Source: Trochalopteron elliotii (taxonomy: Eukaryota > Chordata > Aves > Passeriformes > Leiothrichidae). Taken from it: a stretch of 64,000 nucleotides of DNA. This document shows positions 13,341 to 26,712 of this stretch, in pieces. The translations under genes and the position numbers were made by a program. How positions within the stretch are numbered: position 1 is the first letter of the stretch; each line of letters begins with the position of its first letter. The notes under the pieces are model-generated. The model was given only the letters and a program-made list of their open reading frames with translations. It was not told the DNA's origin and ran no database searches. The DNA is taken from NCBI GenBank assembly GCA_024734555.1, contig JANPWX010019821.1, positions 267,982 through 331,981 of the forward strand, in the 5' to 3' direction.

Positions 13341-15056
13341 TCCTTCACTGTAGACTTGCTTCTTAATTAATTTTTCCACAGCTGTATGGCATAGGCCCCT
13401 ATTGCCCCTGGAAAACAGATGCCTTAATGCTTCAGCCTTGATCCCCTATGGTAAATTCTCTGTTAGCTGATACTCCCCTGAACTCCTCCACTGTCTATAT
13501 TGCTGCATAGGGTAGCACTCCTGACTCACCCATTTTTTCCCACGTCACACAAAATGTCTCTTCTGCAGAGAGGGCAAACTGAAAGAAAGAGAGCAGGCTG
13601 GTCCTCCATTACATTATCTTCTCAAATTAAAAAGAAAAAAAAAAAGGTTCTTTTTAGAGCATATGCTTTACTTTTCATGCATGTTTTCTCTTACAGAGAA
13701 GAACTTGGAAGAAAAGTTCTTACACCTTAGGTTTTATTTTGCTTTTGTTGCTGGTATTGGTGGGGTTTTTTTCTTCATTATGATAATCCTGCTTTTGTTG
13801 TAGAACACTAGACGTTCAACAGAGAGGTTTTCAAAGAATCCTAGTAGATATTAAACCTTTATCTGTGAAACATACCAAAACTTCATTTTAGCCTATTAAC
13901 CTAAACTCTCATTTCAAGATAGTAAAATCAAGGTACTGAACCAGAAATTGTCTGCTCAAGTTTTTTCCCTTCTGTAAGGCTGGGAACAACACATTTCATA
14001 TTGCAAGACAACAAGTAAGAGAAACAAGGTTATTCTAATTACAGAGTTCTTCAGAATTATGGAATTATATTTTCCTTTTAAAACATTTTTTCCAGAAGAA
14101 AGCAAAACTATTGCTATAAATCACTGTGTGATTGAAATATATTTTTTTAATATTCTATGACTGAGGTTTTTTTCCCCTTGCTTAGACCACATTGTAAGCT
14201 CATATTTCTGAAGAGAATCACACAGGAAATATATACCCCACTGATTAGTTTTCACTATTTCAACAACTTTGTTTTCTACCACTAGTTGACAGAATTTATC
14301 CAGCTGCTTCAATTCATTAGAGGCAGATCTGTCAAAAAGGAACTGACATGGACATTGTCTTCTGCTTCCCCATCTCCCCTTTATCTTCTACTAAGGAAAA
14401 AATATACTGGAAAATTCCCCAAGCCAAAACATCTCAAGAGGAGCTTGTTGCTATCAGGAAAGTGATAATAATATGTTTTCCAGTTCATTTTGACAGTAAG
14501 GCTGGGACAGACACTACACCATATGCTGCTTGAAAGCACATAATGGGGTTCATTTGCAAAGAAAGAGTCTTTATTTCTCTAATGAAGGAAAAACAACTTT
14601 TGCTACTTGCTACAGCATTCATTTTCAAGTAATTAATTATGACTCTTCCAGGGATGAGGGTAAAAGCAAAGCTTTAATCAAACAATTTCAGTGCCTGAAC
14701 ACCCATGTGGCAGTTCTTATCTTGCCTCTCACCTTTTCTTTCATTTTGATATCCCTGATCAGTTTGTGTTATGGATTTCTGTAATTACAATGTAAAAAAA
14801 GTGAGAACACAAAATATTGGCAAGAGGATGCCATGTGAAGAATAAATGAGACAGAAGGTACTGCTGAGAATACATTCAATCCAACAGAGAAAAAAACCTT
14901 TCTCTTTCTGTAAGTTCTTCCTAGATATTTCCTACACTAGCAAGAACAAATGACATGCATGTTAGATTTATTTGTGTACTTCCTGGAAATGAAACTAATA
15001 GAAAAATTGAGTACTTGCTTTTCTTCAACTAAAGAGTTAAATAGAAAAATCAGACA

Positions 15057-15119
15057 ATAAAAAAAAACCAAAACAACCAACCAAACAAACAAACAAAAAT
15101 AAAAACAACAAATAAACCC
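15057..15119. repeat. A/C-rich (CAAA)n-like simple repeat
   Basis: An imperfect run of CCAA and CAAA units on the plus strand, much like the one at 5.8 kb. Confidence 0.8.
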
Positions 15120-17413
15120 ACCTGCATAAAGGTAGTCTGGGCAAGATAGACAAGATAGATCTGGAAAAGTCAGATGTTCCTACCTTCTGACAAAAAGCCA
15201 TCTATCATTAATAACACAAGCACAGACGTTTGTCTAGTCTAAGTGGAATTATATGTATGAGCTTCACTCATGCCTACAGATATATCTGTTAATGTAATTT
15301 CCTTCTTCTGTGAATAAACAAACTAGTAAAATCATGGCAGAAGTGCTCCAAATTCCAGGTATCCCTCTAATAGATCTTGTAAGATTTTACTCTGTACCCA
15401 TTATCCAAACTAAGAGATGACAGTTCAGTGAAGAAAAAGGTATGTTTACTTCAGGAAAGAATGTCTTTATGACACCTATTTGCTCTGATGAACCCACTAA
15501 CGTGAAATTTCTGACCAAATAGGCAGTGATTGCACAGCACTGAGACTTGTCTCATTATTCATGAAATATGTGTTATACAGTGTCAGCTCTCTCCCTGCAG
15601 ACTTGCTGCCAAGCAATCACTCATTTTCATCACTTAGATTTTCTCAACCCTCCACCTTTTCCTTTTATTTTACTATGTTTTGTGGTTGTCTATATATACA
15701 GCACACTTCAAGAAGCAAACACACATTACTGGAATGAAAATTATGCTTTTCTTATTTGATTTTAAATAGAAAAGCACTTTCAAGTCCTTAAAAATTCATG
15801 TTGTTTTAAGCTTTACAGAAAGAAATAGGAGAAATTAGTATCTGCAGGAAAAAAAATGGAAAACAATCAAGAGTATTTCCACTGTTACACATATTTACTC
15901 CCAGAGAGAACCTGTGAAAACTATCTTCTATGACCTGATTCATTCATCTCACTATCCTTGAAGCATCAGTAGTAGACAGAGGGAATAAACAAAGGCAAAA
16001 GAAAGTGAGGATATTTTTTATGAATGTGTCTAATTTGGTCTCTTAACGAGGAACACAACTGGATGACAATCTGACTATCTTGCTTTATTTCAAATTAAAT
16101 CCATTTCTACATTTTGAGTTCAAATGTTCAGTTTATAGTAGGCGTAAAAGGGGTTCTGATGACACAAAAAGGAGTCTTAGAGAAAATAACTACATATATG
16201 GTTTGTGCCAAGCTGTTTCTGTGTGGTCTGAATTGTACCAGCACAAAAACATTCAAACATTAGTGACCTGTAGAAGATGAGTTATTCAACAATATAAAGA
16301 TCCAATATCCCATTAATCCACAATTTAAACAAAATATCTAGCTTGCCAGGAAATGTGTGCGAAACTGAGTCATCTGAGATAAAGAGGACAAGATTTTATA
16401 TCGACTGCTGATTTTGCACGCCTTAATTTCTGATGTTCAACCTGACAGGAACATTCTGTATTTTCAGAAGGTGTCCAGCAACCTACTTTGAAAGTCAAGA
16501 CATGGTAGTCCATTTTAATATTCAGCCATGATGGATGGCAGAGAGTTTAGAAGGCTCCCAGGAAGTATTACTGATGTTATTCCCAGAAGTATATTGTTCC
16601 TGTGAGACAAGGAGGCAGGAGACTCAAACATATTTCTTTGAAAAGTTTGTGAAGTACCTCAGTTGTGAGGACTCTAGATTTACTTATATCTCAGACCAAG
16701 TTATTTTCAACATACTTCTAAAAGCTGAACCTTCACAGATTTCCTCCCTATTTATATATTCTTTCCCTTCTATCCTACCAGCCCAAGCACTATCATCTAA
16801 GATCTTTCTCTTATTCCAATAAATTAAAGGAAGAGGGACATCCACACAACTTTCCTCCTGTTGCACATGCTGGGAATCAATCTTAACTTCTCACTGGGGA
16901 TGGAACTTTCCAACAGGGCTTCATGATAGCCTGTTTAGTTAAGGACTCCATTGAATGGGATTGTCATTTTCTATTACTTCTATATGTTCAGCAAACTAAT
17001 GTTTATGAGAGGAGTATTTAGATGACTTGCCATCTGTACATCCTTCTTACAGTGCAGAATACAAATTCATGACAGGAATAATCTCAGACACTACATTGGG
17101 ACACACTGAAGTATAATTCTCACAAGCCCTACACTCAGAAGAGAGCCTACCATGAAGAAATCAAAATGATAGCTATTGATGTGCTAGTTCAGAGCCATAA
17201 CAAAGCTCTGTGTCATAGCCCATAGATGACACAGAGGATATATCCAAATCATCCCAGAGCCAAAGCATGGGAACAGTTCTGGCAAAGACAGCAGCTCTAA
17301 CACGTAGTATGCGGAGATGGTATGGAGAAACAGAACTACAGTTCCATTTAATAAAATATATTAATATACCTAGTGAAATTGTTGATGTACAATTTAGATA
17401 TGTTCTGCAAGTT

Positions 17414-17585
17414 ATAGAATCACAGAATTAATTAGGTCAGAAAAGGCCTTTGAGATCATTGAGTCTAACCATAAACCATAAACCTAACACTGCCAGCTCC
17501 ACCACTAAGTCATGTCCCTGAGCACCACGTGTACATGCTTCAAACTCTCCAAACTTGGGCCTCCCTTCTAAACCACTGTTGAGGG
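17414..17585 (-). mobile_element. CR1 LINE 3' end fragment
   Basis: The plus strand begins 'atagaatcacagaatta' and continues with 'ttgagatcattgagtc', 'cctaacactgccagctcc' and 'caccactaagtcatgtccc'. This is the antisense of a CR1 3' UTR and terminal ORF2 region. Only the tail is present. No frame survives. Confidence 0.85.
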
Positions 17586-20500
17586 GAGCAAGTCCCCAGG
17601 CACTGACACAGAAATTAGGTTGGAAGCAAGGAAGGCAAGGTCTGCTTCCTTTTGGAATGTGGCTGCCGATGAAGTCTGCCTGCCTGCTATGAAAACTCTA
17701 ATACGATTTTTATATAATCATTACACAGTATAATCCCCTGTGATTTTTGTCATCATCTGGTCATCATTAACAGGATTTATATTATCAGACAAGTAATTTT
17801 CCGTAATTAAGTGGCTAACTGGAGATGGTATCCTACAGAAAACATCTGATATCACCATAAATACCCTCAAAATTTTATTGTGTGTACAGGCAGAGCTCTT
17901 TTGTCAGACTTTCATAGCATTAGTAAACAGTAAGTTTTACTTGTAACAGATGAATAATTTTGCTCCTATTGTTATTAGATATAGCATAAAATACAGATTT
18001 TTGACAGAAGTCAATTGAACATTTCTTTATCTTGATCTGACTTTACCATTCTAATTCTTAATATTATGTGCATATCATTTCTATTTGGATTCCTCATTCT
18101 TCGTTTTCAAAGGATGAAACAGTGGCCAAGAGCAAGTACTAAAATTTCATAAATATTTGCATAATTTAAATGAGGAAGTGGACCTTTTCCTAGAATTTGG
18201 GACAAACATCCAAATATTCTTTCTACATTTCCTCTAGAGAACTTAACATTCAGTGACATGTCTGTTTCTCCTAATGTAAGAGGACAAAAATAGAATGGAA
18301 CATAAGATTAATGTAACATGAGAAATTACTAAATAACAAAAGAATCAATTTCATGATATTTTAAGAAGTCTATATTTTTCTGGTTAAACCCAAGATGACC
18401 CTAACCTACCAGCAATGTTATCTATAAAAGTTAACTGATAGTCCATGGTGTCTCTCCTTTCATACTATCCTGTCAGCTGTTCTCATCCAAAACAATGTAA
18501 AATTTCCTCAAAGAGATGTTTCCTCAGCATAAGCATCTAGTGACTCCTCTTTTCAATCTGTTTTCTTGAAGGAATGCACAATGCAGTGGATTCCTCCTAC
18601 AGAGTGATTATGATGCTATTTTCCTTTCTAGGAAAAAAAAGATAAAAGTGATCTCAACTAAACTGAGTCTACATTCCCCAGATTTCTATTTTCAAGGCAT
18701 CCAATCCTTTGAAACTCAATTATTTTTACAGATAGATTATGTTGTCAATGTCAGGACAACAAAACTTGTACTTTTTTTTTCTTTATCCAGTTACTGGAAG
18801 CAGCTGAAATCCATTCACTGAGATTCATTATAGAGGAAAAAAGCTCTGAAGTTTTCTGCCATAAGCAGTGGCAGTGTGGTCTTCATGCAGATAAGTAACC
18901 TGCAAGGGAAATCCTTGGTAGAAAGATATTTCACTGCTCCAGAATCCTTATAAAGTAAGTATATCATACAGCACATTATGATAATCATGGAACAGCTACA
19001 AGACATTATTCAGTGAATTTTTTACTACTTATGTGCTATTTTGGAGACATTTTTCTCATCAAAGGTCTGTCTGGAGAGTTTTTTTTCTCTTATTGTTGGA
19101 TAAAATGTTATTCTGTATTGCCCAAGGGCCCAAGAGCAGTACCATGGGAATTGAAGTAATTTAGTGTAAAAAAATGTTCAACATGAAGATTGTTAAACTC
19201 GATTTGGGAGAAAAAAGTCTTTAATGACCAATTACAATTCTACCTGTCTGGTAGATTAAGCAGGTGTAAGTATTGGTATTTAGATGTCTTACCAGAGCCT
19301 GATTCACCCTGAGCTAATTCCCAAAATCAAAGCACTTGGAAAGCTGATGTGCTGACAGATAGATAAACCCCTTTTAAGATCTAGGCCTTCATCTCTGGTC
19401 TCTATTCCAAGTTAATTGATCACAAGTCTTACTGAGAGCAGTAGAAATAGTATCCACACACTGCTTCTTCTACAAGGCCTTTTTTTTCACTTCTCTGTTG
19501 CACCTTCACTAGCAGTTGTACAGACCACACCAGATATGTGATCTGGCTGACAATAAAGACTTTTTCCTAGAATTAATTTTCATCTGGAGATGTTCCCAGA
19601 CCTAATTCACTGTATGACTGCACTCAAGCCATGAATGTGGATCTGGAGATGCTGAGCAGAATGGAATCATGACTTCTGTTCACAGCCATGAGTTATGTAA
19701 GACTAAATTGCTAACTAAAGACTGAATTCCAGAGCTATGGTGGATGAAATATTTAGTTCATCACAATCCATGTCTTCAAGAAACTGGCATATATTCTCTA
19801 GTTCCTGACATTAAAATAATAAATATATGAAAAAAAAAAACCCTGTGGTTTCTATTTCTTTTCTTATTTATTTTCATGTTACATAAATGCATAGCATGAA
19901 ATACACTGCCTGAAAATGTGTGTCATTAATGCACCTTTATCTCACTAGTTCAATAAGTCTGATTTCATAGTTCAGGTCTCCTTTTGCAATAATAAATTTT
20001 ATCAGGCTTTTATTGTAAGAGGGAGAGACATATCTGTAAAAAGTTTGAAGGCCAAATATCTTTCTGTGTTCTAAAGGGAATCTTGAAGTCAATGCAAGTA
20101 TATACAGTGCCTTGCAGAACAGGTGCGTCTTTTTTTTGTTAGATCAGCAATTTTCATCCATATGGTTCATACTTACTAAACTAAGTTTGTATTCTGTTGA
20201 GAGCAGTCAGGTATATCTGAATGCAGTGAGGTAAAAGCAATCAGATACAATAAAGTAAATCCACAAAATAAATTTAAAAGATACTGACTAACAAAAACCA
20301 AACTTTTTTGTCCTATCATTTTTCAATGGACCACTGTAATTTTCACACTTTCAAACACAGTTATAAAATATTTGTCATAAAACAGGAGCAACATGAATCT
20401 GCAGCATCATGTGCCTTAGTTTAATCTTAATTCTAGTGTATAAACCAAAGTTAATTTTTAAAATAGCATGAAGAAAACTATAGAAATAATATTGAACTAT

Positions 20501-21570
20501 CATGGTGCTTTTGATTACTGGCACTGTTGGCTGGGAACTCTTCCATTTTTGCAGATGTATCAGCTAACAGAGTTCTTCAAAGAGGAGAGTTTTCAGACTT
20601 CCAGGTCTGCTACAGTCCTGTTGTGCATAATTATCTCTACAAAAAGATCAAAAGCTCGTCAGCATTTTTAAAGCTTGTAAAACATTTGCATATCTGGAGA
20701 TTAAACAATCGATAATGTAAAATACATCATAAATATGCCATATGAATAACTCCTTAGCAATAAATCATAGTAATTATAAATTATTTGAGGTTATAGATTT
20801 CATTTCTAAAATTTCCTGAGCACTTTTCATTGATCTACACTCAAAGTACCTGGTAGACACTTAATAATAATTACAGTAAGCATGGTCTCAAAGCCTGTGC
20901 CACACAAGCCAATCTCTTTGCTGAAGAAGTGGAAAACTTTGATCGTTGGTAGTTAGTTTGCCACTAGATCTATTTAAGATGGAGGCTCTTGTAAGGTGCA
21001 GAATTGATGACTAGTAGCTGGGGACTAGGCTGGACTGGGGACTTGGTGGGGCTTGGGGTAGATTTTTGTTTTGGTTTTGTGGTTTTTTTTGTTTGGTTTG
21101 AGGTTTTCTTCCTGAAAAAAAAATAGTTGAATGGTTCAAATGTAATTCTATTTACTTTCTAGTTTACTGGGATTTTTTTTTTACTAGTTTGGCTTTTCGC
21201 TAAACAGACAGTTTGTTCAAATTAACCCTAAATTTATTCTTAACATTTTGCCATTTGCCACATACCATTTGGGTGGTACAACGTAGATGTAAGTTTTAAA
21301 AGAAAACGTTTTTTAATAGAAGTATTGCCACAGAAGTGAAACTTTGTAGCAACTGTGAAATAAAGCCTTAATTAGGAAATTAATTATTTTGACATTCTGA
21401 GACAACTAATTTAAGTGCTTTGAATTTCCTTAATTGCTTCAGTCTCCTGAAACTGATAAAAGCTAAAGGAAATGGAGACATGTCTGAAAAAAAACTATGG
21501 CAAAGGATGTAAAATTCCTTGTGGGAGTGCATTTTTTAATTTAATTTTAATTCATAAGTTAGTGTTCTTC
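17586..21570. other. Unique AT-rich sequence, no gene seen
   Basis: No exon or retroposon was recognised. Overlapping frames of about 65 codons at 20.47-20.72 kb have no family signature. A G/T-rich low-complexity patch lies at about 21,060-21,110. Confidence 0.5.
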
Positions 21571-22106
21571 TGTAAAATGGTTTGTTCCATGTACCCTTTC
21601 TGTTATCTCCTTTTGGTTTCTCCCTGTCTTCTCCCCAGTGACAGCCTTATGACTGGTTCTGTTTTTTTCTTAAGTTTTCCCCCCCCCAGAGACAGTTATC
21701 TGTCCATCACCTGTCATGTAACCCCCTGGTCCTGTCCATCACTTTGGGGGTCTCTCCCTGCTTCTGGAAAATTCTAGGAGAGGCGTCAAGTGATTGGACA
21801 GGATCCAGGCTGTCACCTCCTACTGTTCAATGTATGGTTATTATTTATGTCTATTATGTTATGAGCCACTTCCCCGTCGTACCTTATTGGTCCCTGGTTG
21901 AACCCTCCCATGTTACACCCCCCTTTAAAAGGTCCTCCCCAGAACAGTCTTGGTCTCTCTCCTGAGGCTGACATCTCAAGGTGAGGACTCCATGCTGGAG
22001 TTCCAATAAACTCATTGTGACCAAACCTCTCAAGAGTCCCTCCTTTCATCCTCCTGCCTTCGTCTCGCTAATGCTCCTGACCGACCAAGTCCCACCGGCA
22101 TTGGCA
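21571..22106 (+). mobile_element. ERV LTR (plus strand)
   Basis: The order of signals fits an LTR read on the plus strand: a TGTAAAATGG start, an ATTGG box near 21,886 ('cttattggtccc'), a TATA-like TTTAAAA (21,924-21,930), an AATAAA polyadenylation signal (22,005-22,010), and a pyrimidine-rich U5 that ends CACCGGCATTGGCA. A primer-binding-site-like sequence follows one base later. The 5' limit is the least certain, since other TGT starts lie within 100 bases. No target duplication was found, consistent with a truncated provirus rather than a clean solo LTR. The short plus-strand frames across it (21,472-22,253) are not genes. Confidence 0.6.
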
Positions 22107-22107
22107 G

Positions 22108-22124
22108 TGGTGCCGGGGCTGGCC
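22108..22124 (+). other. Candidate retroviral primer-binding site
   Basis: TGGTGCCGGGGCTGGCC lies one base after the LTR end. The first eight bases match the 3' end complement of tRNA-His as used by several ERVs; the rest diverges. Placement supports it and identity is weak. Confidence 0.35.
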
Positions 22125-23695
22125 GAGCTTGAAAATATAGCACCGTGCCAATTCCTGAAAGGAAGTTTGCAAAAGGCTCTTTGCATAAAGGCTAAAGCCA
22201 CATGTTCTCTCTCAATAGTAAAGGTAGAGAACTTTTGTCACAGGACCAGTTGAGGTTAAATAAGGCGCTTATATAATAAGGTAAGCTGGGATGGAAAGAC
22301 TTCATGCAGCAACCCTCACACACATTTTTCTTCTTTTTTTATTGTAACTTATATCTACATATTAAACTTGCTCAGAAAATCTTTTGGAAACCTGCTGTCT
22401 TCTGTATTTCCATGCAGTGATAGTATAATTTGAGTTCTCATAGGCAAAAGGACACTGCCATTTTATTATTGAGGTCAGAACTGATGACAAGGGCCCATTT
22501 TTGTTAAATGGTAATGGCACCATGTTTTTTAAAAACACCAGAGCAAAGCCATGGTAGAACCTTTTCTGCTACTCTATGATGGAATTCCATATTCTTGAAA
22601 TAAGTGAAAAGTAAGCATATAAGCAGAATTGAGCTCCTACAAAAATTGATTTCACAGCCGTGCTTCATCACTATTTTGACCTTTGGAAGCTCATAAATAG
22701 AGCATTTTTCACCTCTGCATATTAGCTACCAAATTGTTAGCATTTAATTGAAAATGTTATATTGGAATGTTCATGATACAATAAAGAGATTGGTCACACC
22801 ATGAGTAAAATGCTGTTCTTAAACTTCTTTTCCTACAGCATTTGACAGGGAAGGAGGCAGTATAATTGCTCTGAAGAGGATAAAGATTTGAGCCCATGAT
22901 TCATTTCTACAGCTGGGTAATAGGTCCATGCAAACCTAAATTGGCAGTGAAAACGTTAACTGACACGAAGTATAGATCCAACACTACTAGAGATAAACAA
23001 CTGGTATTTACATTGGCAAGTATTCTTGCTGCATTGTTTGCCCTATTTGCTTCTTTGTCAGCAATGCATCAAGTATTCTATAGCATAATCCTTCTCTCAG
23101 CACTTACCAATGAACTATGAAATAGTATTAAATAGAATTAATTAGAAGTTTTAATGAATCATGTCTGTCCTCATTTATTTTACAATGTAATTTTCAAGGA
23201 GTGATTAATTATGAGCTACAGATGAGTGAATGGTTAATGTAGTTTGTTAACCTTACTAAGAAGCTACAGTACATGGTGCAAGTTAGTTCTCCTCTATTGT
23301 TAGCACACTTAAGTGCTTGCCATTATTTCAAGTGAACAAGATTTTCATGACTTTGCTATTAAGATGCAGAATCGGCTAGTTGCTGACCTTCCTCCTGTAT
23401 TATTTTTAAAGTCTTTGATATACAAAACCTTTTCCTTCTTCTTCCTTTCCTTTCAACCTTAATTTACAGAGCAGATGGAAGCCATATGACAAAAATCCTC
23501 CCTCCCATCAAAGTGAATTGGTATGCTTAATTCCCAGTACATAATTTAGCTCATGCAATATTTTACCCAGTTCTATCCAAAATTGCTAGATTCTGCTATG
23601 TTCTCAGCACAGAGTATTACTGTAACTATAATTTCAGCATTTCCTCCCAGCTGGAGCTGATAACATATCAGTGTTTTAGGTACAGCTGAACGGTT
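22125..23695. other. Unique AT-rich sequence
   Basis: The start could hold a little leftover retroviral leader, but no gag, pol or env similarity is seen. No exon was recognised. The 74-codon plus-strand frame at 22,896-23,120 has no family signature. Confidence 0.45.
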
Positions 23696-23990
23696 TTTTC
23701 ACAGCACCAAGGCCTTTTCATTTTCCAGCTCTTGCCTGAAGGGATCAGGCTGGAGCTGCACCAGCCAGGAAGTGAGCGAGGACACAGCTGAGAGAGATGA
23801 ACTCAGCAGACAAAAGGGATATCCCATGCAATACAGTGTTGTGCTCAGCAGTAAAAACTTAGGGAAAAAAGAGTGAAATATGTCCTTTGGGTTACAGCAT
23901 CTTTCTTCCCAAATACATGTTACGTACACTGAGGCCTTGCTTTCCAGGAGGCAGCTAAACATCTGCCTGTCCATGGGAAATAGTGAATGA
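23696..23990 (-). mobile_element. Probable ERV-derived repeat relic
   Basis: The stretch with 'gcaccaaggccttttc', 'gaggacacagctgagag' and 'aaaagggatatcccatgcaatacag' resembles sequence I associate with old avian ERVL-type repeats, in antisense. It carries a 91-codon minus-strand frame (23,974-23,699) with no recognised domain. The call rests on recollection of the repeat family and has no structural support such as termini or a duplication. Confidence 0.35.
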
Positions 23991-26575
23991 ATTCCTTATT
24001 TTGTTTTGCTTGCACATGCAGCTTTACATCACTTCCTAAATTGTCTTTATCTTGACTCACAATTTGGTGTAGGTTTTTGAGGTTTTGCTCTTCCTATTTT
24101 CTCGCCCATCTTCCTGCAGGGAATGAGAGATTGGGTGGAAGTTCACCTGTTAGCTGGGATCAGTTCACTGTTGTTCCCACTCAGACTTCTTTAAAAAATA
24201 ATCATACAGCACCGGTGAAATTTCTGTGGACACATATTGAGGCAATTCTCTTTTCCTATTATTACCTTGGAGGGATGGCAACATTTTTGAATACCCAAGT
24301 TCTCAATAACAATATAATTCAATGTGACGACATCTTTGTCATACAAACAGAAATTGAGGTCTCCTTAATCGCTCTATTTTTTTTTCATTCTCCATAAGTT
24401 TTACCTCATTATTTTGTAGTTTTAAAGAGGCACATCATTCCATCTACCAAACAGTAGTAACATAAGGTCATGAATTTGCAGAAACCTCAAAATACATTGG
24501 TTACCTTTCTAATTCCACAAGTAGTCATGGATATGGATCCTGCCTCAGTAGGTAGATTTCCTTTGTAAGCTTAGATACACAAATAACTGCTTAAAACATG
24601 ACTTGAAAGGGCTCTTTCTATACACACCTTTTGCCCATGGCAGGATCTGATTCTTTGTGTCCACCGCTATGTTTGCCTACAGCAATACCCTTAGGTTTTG
24701 CTAGCTCTCAGAAGTACTTTTCCTACTCAGTTTGAGCTCACAGAACAGGACCATTCTGAACAGCACAGTTCAAGGCAGACAAGATCCCCCAGTTCCCTGG
24801 GGCACAAAGTAGTCTCTGGAGTGTTTCATGTCTAGAGCTGGCCCCACGCTAACTTTCAGCACAAAGGAGTCCCAGAACTGCTCTTAACCAATAAACTGCA
24901 GAAAGTAACAGAATTTTGTCTATTTTTCCAAAGCGGGAGGAAGAAGTAAAATAGATTCTCTATTCTTAGTGTACAAGGACTATAAAGTTTCTACAGGTGT
25001 GGAGATATATTTCACCTGAATGCACAAAATAATAGTCACAGCAGTCACTCTGCTGGGACTTCCTTTAGTTTTACCAAAGTCTTAATGTTAAATTTGAATA
25101 AAATCAGTGGGTAGATAAGAGTTCAAGTTCTTGTTTCAGTGATAATATGAAGTGGATCTGATACACATTCATAGTCAACTGCAAATTTATTATGGCTCTG
25201 ACAAGACACTGAACAGCTTATACTTCAGCAAAGTAGGCATACAGCTTACTAAAATATTTCTGTTGATAAAAAGTGTGTTCAACTGTATTCTCTTTTCCTT
25301 AACCATGCTAGAAGTGCAGCAAGATAGTTGTGATTCAAAGCTTAAGTTCCTAATCTCAGAAAAATAGGCAAAAAAAATTTAACCTTTAACAAAATAAATA
25401 AATCAGGATTTATAACAGCTTATGTATTTAAAGATGTTGAGACAGACAGTGTTAGCCAAGTGTTGATATATTTATAACCAGGCTGAGTGACTGGAGCAGG
25501 AGCTTTACTAGAAGGAAGCCCTCAAAAACTGATTAGATTATTTGCATTGAAGTAAAAAGACTTATTCAGAATTATTTCTTTGTGTTTGTGTGTGAGGTAT
25601 GCATGTATTATTCTTAAAATCAAGGGGATTCTATCATTAAATTCATCCCAAGGTAGTTTAGTGACAGTTTCTTTCATTGATTCATAATTCATATCCATAC
25701 TAGGGGATATCTGATCAAATGAGTTTTACATATTTCATTCTGCATTTGCTAAGACAGTCAGTTTAAGCAGCCACCAAAACAAAACAAAAATATCTGCTTC
25801 CCTCTTAGTAATAGAAAGCTTGAAAAAAAATGGGTTCTTCACAAATTAGGGCATACTAATATTTAGTGATCTTGTAGCAGCGTGTTCTGCCCTGGAATGT
25901 GGTAAAGCAATTCAGGCAATGCCCTATTTGCAAAACTCTAAGTGGTGAACTAAGAGGGGCCTGTCAAGCTGAATTTGCTATTGAATTATGCCAAAACCAG
26001 TCTGGCTTATCAACCCCAAAGCTAGTACCCTCATAGTGAGACAAAGATGTGACAGATACCGTAAATCCTTATTGAAAAAATGCTATGCTGACCAGAAGAC
26101 ATATGATGGACAGTCAATCATTTTATACTGTAAAAGTCAAGTTCCACTTTGTACAATTAGGTTCTTCCAACATATTCCTTCTTGGAGTTTGTATGAAGGT
26201 TTCTCCTTTGGGTGGGCATGCCCCTCAGTGTTACTTCTCAGGGCTGAGTGAAAGAGATTTTGCTCACAATTGTTGGTATGGTATACATCAATCTCTACTT
26301 TAATAATCATTTGCCCTTGCAAGCTTTAATACAATTGCTTTAACATGATGGCTTCTATGTAGTGCACTTTCCTATCCCATCCTAGCAATTTTAACTTCTA
26401 TACTGTATAGTAAATAATTCTGATCAAGATACTTTTGGCTAATCATTTATCATAATAAATAATTTATTTGAAAAGAAATATATCTGATTTTCCATTATTA
26501 ATTCTACAGGACAAAGTTCTACAAAGGTTCAATCACACCTCTATAATTTCTTAAAACTTAAACCATTGAGTTCTG
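23991..26575. other. Unique AT-rich sequence, no gene seen
   Basis: No exon, LINE or LTR was recognised. The longest frames (106 codons plus strand at 24,077; 87 codons at 25,988) lack any family motif. Confidence 0.5.
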
Positions 26576-26712
26576 AGGCTAAGATTGGATCCAGCTGCAC
26601 TCAACAGCTCTGAGAAGGAGTTTAGAAAGCAAGGGGGTCATTTTGGCATCTCGTGACTCAACAGGAGGGCTCCTCTAATAAACTTTGTCTCAAGCTTCCA
26701 CTCCCACCGGCA
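26576..26712 (+). mobile_element. LTR 3'-end fragment (weak)
   Basis: An AATAAA signal at 26,677-26,682 is followed by 'ctttgtctcaagcttcc' and the end CCCACCGGCA, echoing the CCCACCGGCA found near the end of the LTR at 22.1 kb. This looks like an R/U5 end. The 5' limit is not defined and no primer-binding site follows. Confidence 0.35.

Larger units (their letters stand above)
9547..17413. other. Long unique AT-rich stretch, no gene seen
   Basis: Nearly 8 kb with no recognised exon or interspersed repeat. Frames reach at most about 90 codons (plus strand 13,098-13,370), with unremarkable composition. Two A/C-rich simple repeats and one block that could be conserved noncoding DNA are listed separately. 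Confidence 0.55.

Noticed and set aside
20468..20715. Two overlapping plus-strand frames of 62-67 codons
   Set aside because: No family signature, no splice signals in a sensible arrangement, AT-rich composition like the flanks.
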